A stretch of DNA of 8,492 nucleotides from Clostridiales bacterium (GTDB taxonomy: Bacteria; Bacillota; Clostridia; Peptostreptococcales; Anaerovoracaceae), in NCBI GenBank assembly GCA_012515135.1, contig JAAYYX010000277.1, forward strand, positions 1 through 8,492, written 5' to 3'. The position numbers and the translations under genes are program-made. Positions 1-5,385 of this stretch are shown piece after piece. The number at the start of each line of letters is the position of its first letter. Within the stretch, counting starts at the first letter, position 1. The notes beneath the pieces are model-generated. The model was not told the DNA's origin, ran no database searches, and saw nothing but the letters and a program-made list of their open reading frames with translations.

Positions 1-602
1 CCTTCGGTGTTTATGGTTCTCTGAAGCAGATCCAGATAGTAATCGGCGATTTCGTCATCGCTGTTGAATTTTACTGCAGCGGGAGCATAATAGGGATAAG
101 GTCCTTCGAAGTGAACGAATCCGGCCGGACCAGGCTCATTTGCGAAGTGCCTGGGTTCGCCCGTGAGACATCCTGCGCCGGCAGATGCTCCGTGATAACA
201 TCTCTGCATTGACAGTATCTTCCATTTGCCTGTGTACTGTTTTGCTATTTTGATAGCGTTTTCATTGGCTTCTGCACCGGCATTTGTGAAAAATACCTTT
301 GCACCTTCGAGCCCTGACATTTTAACAAGAGCTTCTGCAGCATTTGATCTTGCTTCGACTGCAAATCCGGGACCCATGAACGGCATCAGATCAGCCTGTG
401 CTTTTATCGCATCGATGAGAGCCTTGTTGTGATGCCCTAAATTCAGATTGACCAGCTGGCTGGACATATCTGCGTATTTGTTTCCGTCTTCATCATAGAA
501 GTATATGCCTTCAGCCTTGGTTATAACTTTGGGATTCAGAGCGCCCTGAGTGCTCCATGAATGCATGTTATACTTCAAGCTTTTTTCTTTTATATCTGAC
601 AT
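1..602 (-). CDS. Class III (omega) aminotransferase, N-terminal 200 residues only
   Basis: PLP-dependent class III aminotransferase, moving an amino group from an omega-amine to a keto acid. The start at 602 has AAGGAG eight bases upstream. Visible family features are the N-terminal HSWSTQG stretch (about residues 14-20), the D-E-D-G-N hairpin (37-41), the GAEANENAIKIAK cofactor-phosphate region (about 109-121) and YHG (136-138), whose aromatic residue normally stacks on PLP. The Schiff-base lysine lies in the missing C-terminal half. The HSWS-Q-G start and the GEPRHFANEPG stretch remind me of taurine:2-oxoglutarate/aspartate-family aminotransferases, but substrate cannot be read from this fragment; beta-alanine, GABA and similar amines remain possible. 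It lies 79 bases downstream of the acylating aldehyde dehydrogenase on the same strand, so the aldehyde it makes is probably the dehydrogenase's substrate. Family call is firm; substrate is inference. Confidence 0.9.
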   Translation of the reverse strand, partial: MSDIKEKSLKYNMHSWSTQGALNPKVITKAEGIYFYDEDGNKYADMSSQLVNLNLGHHNKALIDAIKAQADLMPFMGPGFAVEARSNAAEALVKMSGLEGAKVFFTNAGAEANENAIKIAKQYTGKWKILSMQRCYHGASAGAGCLTGEPRHFANEPGPAGFVHFEGPYPYYAPAAVKFNSDDEIADYYLDLLQRTINTE

Positions 603-631
603 TTTTGTTTCTCCTTATAAATATATTTTAT

Positions 632-662
632 GATCAAGGGCACAGGCTCTGCGCCCTTGATC
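632..662 (-). other. Intercistronic stem-loop between the two enzyme genes
   Basis: GATCAAGGGC (632-641) is perfectly complementary to GCCCTTGATC (653-662). Inside it a further 3-bp stem CAG/CTG closes on a GCT loop, separated by one A/C mismatch. No T-run follows on either strand, so this is not a convincing terminator. It sits between the dehydrogenase stop and the ribosome binding site of the aminotransferase. A role in mRNA stabilisation, processing or setting the ratio of the two proteins is the likeliest reading. Confidence 0.6.
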
Positions 663-681
663 TCTTATGTGGGTTATGCCA

Positions 682-2109
682 TTAAGCGTCGATTTTTGAT
701 TTCACTTCTGCGTTGTCAAACAGATCTTCGTCTGTAGGCTGCCATGATGGTATCTCTTTGCATACATAGTTGAAGTTCATCAGATCTTTGTATGTGGCGT
801 TCCATGAAATACTGTTGTGTCCCCATGTTCCGCATCCGAGAGTCATTGACATCGGGAATCCGCAGGTCCATGAACCGGAATTTGACAGTGACTGAGGAAG
901 ATTCCAGCAAATCTTGCATACAGGAACTTCTGCTCCCATTTTGTCTACTCTTTCTTTTATTGTTGTATGGATGCCTGCAGAATGTCCTTTACCCTGGTAG
1001 TCGAGGATCTTGTTGAGCTTTTCAAGGGCGTCGTCGAAATCCTTGGCTTTTCTTACTCCGGAAACAGGAGAAAGCTTTTCGCCGGTGAACGGGAATTCAT
1101 TGCCGTATCCACCATTCTCTTCAACCATTATCATTTTCGTTCCTTCGGGAACTTTTACACCTGCGATCTCTGCGATCTTGGCTGCGGGCTGAGCGACGAT
1201 GGCTCTGTTAAGGTCATGGTTCTTGGGTGATTCCGGCCAAAGAGTCTTGAGTATCTTCTGCTTGTCTTCGGAATCTTCTTTTACCATTACAGCGCCCTGT
1301 TTCGCCATTGCTTCTACAAACTTGTCATAAACAGATTCAATAACGATGATGTTGTTTTCTGTCGAGCATGAGGTGGCATTGTCAAAAGTTTTTGATCTAA
1401 CCAGCATATCAGCTGCTTTGTCAAGGTCTGCAGTTTCATCAACTATTGATACTACGTTTCCTGTGCCTACGCCTATTGCCGGTACTCCTGATGAGTATGC
1501 CTGTCTTACCATGGGTGTTCCGCCTGTTGCCAGGATGAAATCTACCTGTTTGAAGATCTCTCCGGAAGTTTCGATGGAAACCATTTCGGGCTCAACTGCC
1601 TGTACCAGATCCTCGGGATATCCCATTTTCTTTATTGTCTTTCTGATTTCTTCTGTAACGACCCAGTTGGTTTTTCTTGCCTTCGGATGAGGTGCAAGGA
1701 TAACGGCATTACGGGTTTTAAGAGCCATAAGAGATTTTACTACAGGTGTTGCTTCGCCGTTTGTAACGGGGATTATAGCACCTATAACTCCCATTGGACG
1801 GGCATAGGTCTCTTTTCCCATTTCTTCATCGACTTCGATGAGACCAACTGATTTCTTGCCTTTCATCTGACAGTATGTGCCCTTTACTTTTCCGAACATT
1901 TTGAGCTGCTTGTCCTTTGGAACTCCCATGCCGGATTCTTCAACCAGCATTTCTCCGAATTTCAGAGCCACTTCGGGTTTAGTCAGAGCATAAGCTACTG
2001 CAGCTGTAAGATCGTCAACGTCTCTCTGTGTGAAGTTCTCAGCAACTGCCTGAGCTTTTTTTGCCTTTGCTACAAGGCCGGCTACATAGTCATGTGCATT
2101 CATTGCCAT
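682..2109 (-). CDS. CoA-acylating aldehyde dehydrogenase (SauS/AdhE-N-terminal/EutE-like)
   Basis: 475-residue member of the aldehyde dehydrogenase superfamily, of the branch that interconverts an aldehyde and its acyl-CoA using NAD(P) and CoA. The predicted catalytic cysteine is Cys248 in FDNATSCSTEN, aligning with FDNxxxCASEQ of AdhE and EutE. GVGTGNVVSIVDETADL (213-229) corresponds to the GVGPGN...DE region, with Thr replacing the usual Pro. The C-terminal GCGTWGHNSIS (425-435) matches the GCG-W-G-NS-S signature of acylating enzymes. Length suits a stand-alone enzyme, without the alcohol dehydrogenase half of AdhE. The start at 2109 fits AGGAGG at 2120-2125; the internal Met at codon 3 would be too far from it. 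From memory the C-terminal region resembles acylating sulfoacetaldehyde dehydrogenases (SauS), but succinate-, malonate-semialdehyde or acetaldehyde activity cannot be excluded. It is first in an operon with the aminotransferase, behind a sigma54 promoter. Confidence 0.9.
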   Translation of the reverse strand: MAMNAHDYVAGLVAKAKKAQAVAENFTQRDVDDLTAAVAYALTKPEVALKFGEMLVEESGMGVPKDKQLKMFGKVKGTYCQMKGKKSVGLIEVDEEMGKETYARPMGVIGAIIPVTNGEATPVVKSLMALKTRNAVILAPHPKARKTNWVVTEEIRKTIKKMGYPEDLVQAVEPEMVSIETSGEIFKQVDFILATGGTPMVRQAYSSGVPAIGVGTGNVVSIVDETADLDKAADMLVRSKTFDNATSCSTENNIIVIESVYDKFVEAMAKQGAVMVKEDSEDKQKILKTLWPESPKNHDLNRAIVAQPAAKIAEIAGVKVPEGTKMIMVEENGGYGNEFPFTGEKLSPVSGVRKAKDFDDALEKLNKILDYQGKGHSAGIHTTIKERVDKMGAEVPVCKICWNLPQSLSNSGSWTCGFPMSMTLGCGTWGHNSISWNATYKDLMNFNYVCKEIPSWQPTDEDLFDNAEVKSKIDA

Positions 2110-2193
2110 TTTTTAAAGTCCTCCTTAAAAAATTTAATAGAAAAATTTATTTGTTATTTTCAGACGGCTTTTTTGCCGCGCATCTTTATTTAA

Positions 2194-2210
2194 CGCAATT
2201 TCTATGCCAG
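2194..2210 (-). promoter_or_regulatory. Sigma54 (-24/-12) promoter for the aldehyde dehydrogenase operon
   Basis: Read on the minus strand the site is CTGGCATAGAAATTGCG. This has TGGC at -24 and TTGC at -12 with exactly the 12-base GG-to-GC offset required by sigma54, and close agreement with the consensus YTGGCACGNNNNTTGC. Transcription would start near 2183, about 74 bases before the dehydrogenase ATG. The neighbouring gene upstream is a sigma54 activator and its presumed binding sites lie farther upstream, which supports the call. Confidence 0.8.
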
Positions 2211-2350
2211 AAGGACAAATACAAGAAAAAAAGAAAATAATATGACAACTGGCAGTAAATAATAAAATAATCCTTGAAATTTCAACGCCAACAACAAAGT
2301 CGGATTTGAAGAAAAAAAAGAAAAATAAATGTTTGGAAAAGACAAAAAGT
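2211..2350. promoter_or_regulatory. AT-rich spacer between the sigma54 promoter and upstream activator sites
   Basis: This stretch has no credible gene. It is rich in A-tracts (for example around 2224-2238 and 2309-2327), as expected of a bendable or protein-bent linker that lets a remote activator reach a sigma54 promoter. It contains a 12-bp perfect palindrome, TTGAAATTTCAA (2274-2285). It also contains one copy of the 10-mer TCAACGCCAA (2282-2291), which recurs at 2419-2428. No function can be assigned to these. Confidence 0.4.
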
Positions 2351-2380
2351 AAAAATCGATACATTTCCGTATCGATTTTT
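2351..2380. promoter_or_regulatory. Activator site A: perfect inverted repeat with GATAC-N6-GTATC core
   Basis: Two perfect 12-base arms, AAAAATCGATAC (2351-2362) and GTATCGATTTTT (2369-2380), flank ATTTCC. The core CGATAC-N6-GTATCG matches three other sites near the regulator gene. Its centre lies about 180 bases upstream of the predicted sigma54 start site, a normal enhancer distance. On the minus strand the same sequence could also form an RNA hairpin followed by T-rich sequence downstream of the regulator gene, so it may double as that gene's terminator. Confidence 0.65.
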
Positions 2381-2436
2381 GGTATAATTGTATACTTTTT
2401 TTTGCAACTGCTGAAAAATCAACGCCAAAGGGAAAC

Positions 2437-2452
2437 GATACAGAAAAGTATC
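2437..2452. promoter_or_regulatory. Activator site B: GATAC-AGAAAA-GTATC
   Basis: Second copy of the dyad, preceded by C and followed by A (CGATAC-N6-GTATCA). Its centre is 79 bases from site A and 19 bases from site C, so B and C form a tandem pair about two helical turns apart. That spacing would suit cooperative binding of activator dimers. It lies about 260 bases upstream of the sigma54 start site. Confidence 0.6.
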
Positions 2453-2455
2453 AGC

Positions 2456-2471
2456 GATACTATTTTGTATC
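2456..2471. promoter_or_regulatory. Activator site C: GATAC-TATTTT-GTATC, overlapping the regulator stop codon
   Basis: Third copy of the dyad (CGATAC-N6-GTATCA). It overlaps the last codons and stop of the regulator gene, so its right half-site is also coding sequence for the terminal Asp-Thr. Tandem with site B. Confidence 0.55.
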
Positions 2472-3848
2472 AATGACTGCCAGCCCATATTTATGAAGTT
2501 TCCGAACTACCGTGGGCTGACTTATTCCAAGGGCTTTGGCAATAGCTCTGGTTGATTTGTATTTATTCAATGCATCGGAAAGGATTTTTTTTTCAGCCTT
2601 TGCCAGTGAATTGCCCAGGGACATCGGACCGGAAGAGAATTCTTCACCGGACTCATTTGTTGTTTCTTTTATAAACCCCGGAAGCTCATCTGCTGTGATT
2701 ATATCTTCTCTGCAGGTGAGGATCAGTCTTTCGATTATATTCTGCAGTTCTCTGATGTTTCCCGGCCAGTCATATTTCAAAAGAACAGCTAAAGCGTTCT
2801 GGTCTATCTGTTTATGCTCATTGAGCTTTTTGTTGTATTCCTCCAGGTATTTGTTTATAAGAGGCAGTATATCCTCGGGACGCTCTCTTAATGGAGGAAC
2901 GTTTATGGGAACCACGTTCAATCGGTAGTAAAGGTCCTCACGGAATCGGTTTTCGGTGACCAGCTCATGGAGATCTTTGTTGGTGGCGGATATTATACGC
3001 ACATCCACCGGTATCTTTTTGACGCCGCCCACCTTTGTGATCTCACGTTCCTGTATGACCTGGAGCAGTTTGACCTGAAGGTTCAAAGGCAGTTCCGATA
3101 TCTCATCCAAAAAAATGGTGCCGCCTTGAGCAGCTTCAAATAGCCCCTTTTTTCCTTCGGACCTTGAACCGGTAAAAGCGCCGCTTTCATAGCCGAACAG
3201 TTCTGATTCGATCAGATTTTCGGGTATGGCTCCGCAGTTTACCGTAACAAAGGGAGAATTCTTCCTGTTCCCGTTCTTATGAAGGATCTCGGCTATAAGG
3301 CCTTTTCCCACTCCCGACTCTCCCGTTATAAGAACGGTAGAATCTACTGCTGAAAGTCGTTTCGCCAACTGGACCACATTGAACATGGAATGGCTGCTGG
3401 CTATGATTCCCTGGTTTTGCAGTTTTTCGAAGGACTTCATCTCTTCCAGGGTGCCCTGAACGGTCTGCAGTTTGTTCTGAAGGGTGGAAAGTTCTGTTAT
3501 ATCTCTGGAAGTCGTTATCACTTTTGTGATGTTTCCGTTATCATCTTTTATGGGAGTTCCGGTGGACAGCAGCTTTTTGCCCTCTTTGTTTTCATGTATT
3601 ATAGTAACTTCTTTTTTTTGTTCAAGGACAAGATTGGCAACAGAAGGCGAAAAAACCCCGTTCTTTTCCAGATCAAGAACATGGACTCCGACAACGTCTT
3701 TGGGAGCCACCTTGTAAAGATCCATGCAGGCCTTATTGCACCAAAGAGCGTATCCACTGCTGTCATCAATGAAAACCGCATCGCTTATGCTGTCCAGTAT
3801 GGGGAAAAGCTCCCATTGAGAAAATTTATTTGAAGAAGAGTTTTTCAT
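2460..3848 (-). CDS. PAS-domain sigma54-dependent transcriptional activator with TyrR-like HTH
   Basis: 462-residue bacterial enhancer-binding protein. An N-terminal PAS sensor domain (about 12-120) leads through a probable coiled coil (about 118-145) to an AAA+ domain. That domain has Walker A GESGVGKG (176-183), the sigma54-contacting GAFTGS loop (223-228), Walker B GGTIFLDE (242-249) and the RFREDLYYRL arginine-finger region (301-310). A Fis-type C-terminal HTH (about 433-454, STRAIAKALGISQPTVVRKL) resembles that of TyrR. I chose the ATG at 3848 because GAGGG stands just upstream and the protein then starts directly before the PAS domain. The longer reading from 3917 would add 23 AT-encoded residues, run through the promoter and lack a ribosome site. 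The PAS domain suggests sensing of a small ligand or redox state. Likely target is the adjacent dehydrogenase-aminotransferase operon, through the GATAC-N6-GTATC sites. Confidence 0.92.
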   Translation of the reverse strand: MKNSSSNKFSQWELFPILDSISDAVFIDDSSGYALWCNKACMDLYKVAPKDVVGVHVLDLEKNGVFSPSVANLVLEQKKEVTIIHENKEGKKLLSTGTPIKDDNGNITKVITTSRDITELSTLQNKLQTVQGTLEEMKSFEKLQNQGIIASSHSMFNVVQLAKRLSAVDSTVLITGESGVGKGLIAEILHKNGNRKNSPFVTVNCGAIPENLIESELFGYESGAFTGSRSEGKKGLFEAAQGGTIFLDEISELPLNLQVKLLQVIQEREITKVGGVKKIPVDVRIISATNKDLHELVTENRFREDLYYRLNVVPINVPPLRERPEDILPLINKYLEEYNKKLNEHKQIDQNALAVLLKYDWPGNIRELQNIIERLILTCREDIITADELPGFIKETTNESGEEFSSGPMSLGNSLAKAEKKILSDALNKYKSTRAIAKALGISQPTVVRKLHKYGLAVIDTK

Positions 3849-3870
3849 TTTGCCCTCACAAGTTTGTTGT

Positions 3871-3898
3871 TTTAATTTTGGTGTATATATTATATAAT
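3871..3898 (+). promoter_or_regulatory. Weak candidate promoter for the superoxide reductase gene
   Basis: TATAAT at 3893-3898 on the plus strand, with TTTAAT (3871-3876) 16 bases upstream as a poor -35. It overlaps the regulator's promoter on the other strand. If used, the start would be near 3905 and site D would lie within the first 40 transcribed bases, where a bound protein would repress. The AT-rich context makes chance matches likely. Confidence 0.3.
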
Positions 3899-3917
3899 AA
3901 AAAAAAACATAATACAA
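3889..3917 (-). promoter_or_regulatory. Housekeeping promoter of the sigma54 activator gene
   Basis: On the minus strand TTGTAT (3917-3912) and a perfect TATAAT (3894-3889) are separated by 17 bases. Transcription would start near 3882, about 34 bases before the ATG at 3848. Site D lies immediately upstream of the -35 element, so the activator could influence its own transcription. Confidence 0.55.
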
Positions 3918-3920
3918 GAT

Positions 3921-3944
3921 ATCCGATACAAAATCGTATCGGAT
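3921..3944. promoter_or_regulatory. Activator site D in the divergent regulator/superoxide reductase region
   Basis: ATCCGATAC (3921-3929) and GTATCGGAT (3936-3944) are perfect 9-base arms around AAAATC, the fourth copy of the CGATAC-N6-GTATCR dyad. It sits between the divergent genes, just upstream of the regulator's -35 and about 27 bases before the superoxide reductase ATG. I find no sigma54 promoter here, so this copy more likely serves autoregulation or repression than classical sigma54 activation. Confidence 0.6.
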
Positions 3945-3970
3945 GAGGGAGAATTGCGGAGGTAATTATC

Positions 3971-4348
3971 ATGAAGAAATTTTATGTTTGCAGACATTGC
4001 GGAAATATCGTATTAAAGGTAAAGGATGCCGGTGTACCTTTGGTTTGCTGCGGTGAGAACATGACCGAACTGATCCCCGGCACTGTAGATGCAGCTTTGG
4101 AAAAACACGTTCCAAAAGTAACTGTTTCGGGAAGCACGATCACTGCTTTGATAGGTGAGGTAACACACCCGATGCAGGAAGAGCATTTCATAGAATGGGT
4201 CTATATGGAGACAGAAAAAGGTGCACAGATAAAATATTTGAAGCCCGGGGAAGAACCGAAAGCTGTTTTTGAAGTTGCTGACGGAGATAAGGCTTTGGCT
4301 GTATATGAGCACTGTAATCTTCACGGTCTTTGGAAAACTGAAGTATAA
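3971..4348 (+). CDS. dfx: Desulfoferrodoxin / class I (2Fe) superoxide reductase
   Basis: 125-residue cytoplasmic enzyme that reduces superoxide to hydrogen peroxide without making oxygen, a defence typical of anaerobes. The N-terminal desulforedoxin domain has the FeS4 ligands Cys7 and Cys10 (CRHC) and Cys26-Cys27. The catalytic Fe(His)4Cys centre is formed by His46, His66, His72, Cys115 and His118 (EHCNLHG). The Glu44-Lys45-His46 triplet keeps the catalytic Glu and Lys next to the active site. All metal ligands are present and length is normal for the 2Fe class. GGAGG at 3958-3962 precedes the start. It is divergent from the sigma54 activator and separated from it by 122 bases containing operator-like site D. 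No clear terminator follows; the infC promoter begins about 60 bases downstream. Electron donor (usually rubredoxin) is not encoded here. Confidence 0.96.
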   Translation: MKKFYVCRHCGNIVLKVKDAGVPLVCCGENMTELIPGTVDAALEKHVPKVTVSGSTITALIGEVTHPMQEEHFIEWVYMETEKGAQIKYLKPGEEPKAVFEVADGDKALAVYEHCNLHGLWKTEV

Positions 4349-4410
4349 AAGTCTTTATCGAAGCCGGGAAAAAGACAAGTACTATACAATGCTCAAGTCA
4401 GAATAAGTAC

Positions 4411-4440
4411 TTGACAAGTTCTTTGAGCAAGTGGTATATT
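4411..4440 (+). promoter_or_regulatory. Promoter of the infC-rpmI-rplT operon
   Basis: Perfect TTGACA (4411-4416) and TATATT (4435-4440), 18 bases apart, with TGG directly before the -10 giving an extended -10 element. Transcription would start near 4445-4448. The -35 is embedded in nested inverted repeats: CAAGTACT/AGTACTTG (4376-4383, 4406-4413) and TCAAGT/ACTTGA (4393-4398, 4409-4414). Confidence 0.8.
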
Positions 4441-4442
4441 AA

Positions 4443-4557
4443 GCGGGTAACTAAGAAGAAGTTATCCGCTTCTCACCTTTTTGGCCAATGTGCTGGATCG
4501 GTTGATAAAAAAGAATTGCATTTTGCATTAAAGCGGATATTTCTATCCGCTTTTTTT
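4443..4557 (+). ncRNA. Leader RNA of the infC operon (L20-leader-type attenuator)
   Basis: The leader has four complementary segments: 1, GCGGGTAACT (4443-4452); 2, AGTTATCCGC (4460-4469); 3, AAAGCGGATA (4530-4539); 4, TATCCGCTTT (4544-4553). Pairing 1:2 (with one G-U) leaves 3:4 free to form the terminator. Pairing 2:3, both containing the GCGGATA/TATCCGC complement, would block it. This is the layout expected of the L20-controlled leader known ahead of infC-rpmI-rplT in Firmicutes, where ribosomal protein L20 favours termination. The first few bases of segment 1 may lie just upstream of the transcription start, shortening 1:2. I could not align it to the Rfam model. Confidence 0.7.
4530..4557 (+). 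terminator. Intrinsic terminator (attenuator) in the infC leader
   Basis: AAAGCGGATA-TTTC-TATCCGCTTT gives a perfect 10-bp stem with a 4-base loop, running into seven T (4551-4557). It stands about 50 bases before the infC start, so transcription must read through it for the operon to be expressed. Confidence 0.85.
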
Positions 4558-4607
4558 ATGCCGTTATCCTGCCGGTTTGGGCAGGGCGAAATTGGAGGTA
4601 AAGAACG

Positions 4608-5135
4608 ATTAGCAGGGAAAATCTTATAAACGAGGAAATCCGAGACAGAGAGCTTAGAATAATAAGCCAGGACGGAGAGCAGCTTGGTATAATGAGCCGT
4701 GATGAAGCGTTAAAACTGGCAGAGGAAAAGGGTCTTGATCTGGTCAACATATCACCCTCTGCAAAACCGCCTGTGTGTAAACTTCTGGATTACGGGAAGT
4801 ACCGTTATGAACTTAAGAAAAAAGAGAAAGAAGCCAGGAAAAAGCAGACCACTGTACAGATAAAAGAGATACGTCTCAGCACTTTTATCGAAGATCACGA
4901 CATTATGGTCAAGGCTAATACTGCATATAAATTTCTTGAGAACGGAGACAAGGTAAAAGTTACATTGAGATTCCGGGGAAGGGAAAGAGATTACACTGAC
5001 AAGGGACGGGAAGTTATGGAGAAATTCGCAAAAGCCGTTTCGGAAGTAAGTGAAATCGAAAAGAGACCAAAATTCGAAGGCAGGAGTCTTACCATGTTCC
5101 TGACACCAAAAGCGGAAAAATTAAAGGAAAAGTAA
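4608..5135 (+). CDS. infC: Translation initiation factor IF-3, ATT start codon
   Basis: 175-residue IF-3, which binds the 30S subunit, polices start codon selection and prevents premature 50S joining. The N-domain (about 1-75) includes the family signature region KPPVCKLLDYGKYRYE (53-68). A lysine-rich linker follows, then the C-domain (about 85-172) with IRLSTFIEDHD and the FEGRSLTMFLTPK ending. The first ATG, at 4692, would delete the conserved segment encoding ISRENLINEEIRDRELRII. Reading upstream in frame gives ATT at 4608 with GGAGG nine bases before it, restoring normal length. IF-3 discriminates against such starts, which is the classic basis of infC translational autocontrol. First gene of the operon, 31 bases before rpmI. 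Confidence 0.95.
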   Translation: MSRENLINEEIRDRELRIISQDGEQLGIMSRDEALKLAEEKGLDLVNISPSAKPPVCKLLDYGKYRYELKKKEKEARKKQTTVQIKEIRLSTFIEDHDIMVKANTAYKFLENGDKVKVTLRFRGRERDYTDKGREVMEKFAKAVSEVSEIEKRPKFEGRSLTMFLTPKAEKLKEK

Positions 5136-5166
5136 ATAAAACAAAAATACAGGAGGAATTATCACC

Positions 5167-5367
5167 ATGGCGAAAAACAAGATGAAGTCACACAGAGGCG
5201 CATGCAAAAGATTCAAGCTGACAGGTTCCGGAAAAGTCAAGAGGAACAAGGCATATAAACGCCATATTCTTACCAAGAAAAGCGCAAAGAGAAAAAGAGG
5301 GCTGAGAAAAGCAACTATAATGACCGGTGCCGATATGAAACGCATAAAGAATGCGATGGGCAAATAG
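5167..5367 (+). CDS. rpmI: 50S ribosomal protein L35 (bL35)
   Basis: 66-residue, very basic protein of the large ribosomal subunit. It carries the hallmark MKSHRGACKRFKLTGSGK near the N-terminus, followed by KRHILTKKSAKRKRGLRK, and length is normal. The N-terminus MAKNKMK is slightly longer than the common MPKMK, and a Cys stands where Ala is usual. AGGAGG (5151-5156) lies ten bases before the start. Middle gene of infC-rpmI-rplT, 18 bases before rplT, in the conserved order. Confidence 0.98.
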   Translation: MAKNKMKSHRGACKRFKLTGSGKVKRNKAYKRHILTKKSAKRKRGLRKATIMTGADMKRIKNAMGK

Positions 5368-5385
5368 AAAGGGAGGTAAGAAAAA

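Noticed and set aside
792..1690. Plus-strand open frames opposite the aldehyde dehydrogenase
   Set aside because: They are antisense shadows of a well-conserved enzyme gene, with no ribosome sites or recognisable products.
2403..2428. Second possible sigma54 promoter (TTGGCG ... TTGCA on the minus strand)
   Set aside because: The GG-to-GC distance is 21 bases to TTGC, or 15 to the nearer GC, instead of the required 12.
2134..2488. Small minus-strand open frames in the regulatory gap
   Set aside because: They consist of Phe/Ile/Lys-rich translation of AT-rich DNA, overlap the sigma54 promoter and dyad sites, and lack ribosome sites.
3849..3917. Longer start for the sigma54 activator at 3917
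   Set aside because: The extra 23 residues come from AT-rich DNA that holds the TTGTAT/TATAAT promoter, there is no ribosome site at 3917, and the ATG at 3848 has GAGGG upstream and starts just before the PAS domain.
3941..3957. Sigma54 promoter for superoxide reductase using TTGC at 3954-3957
   Set aside because: No GG stands 12 bases upstream of the GC; the nearest is offset by 15.
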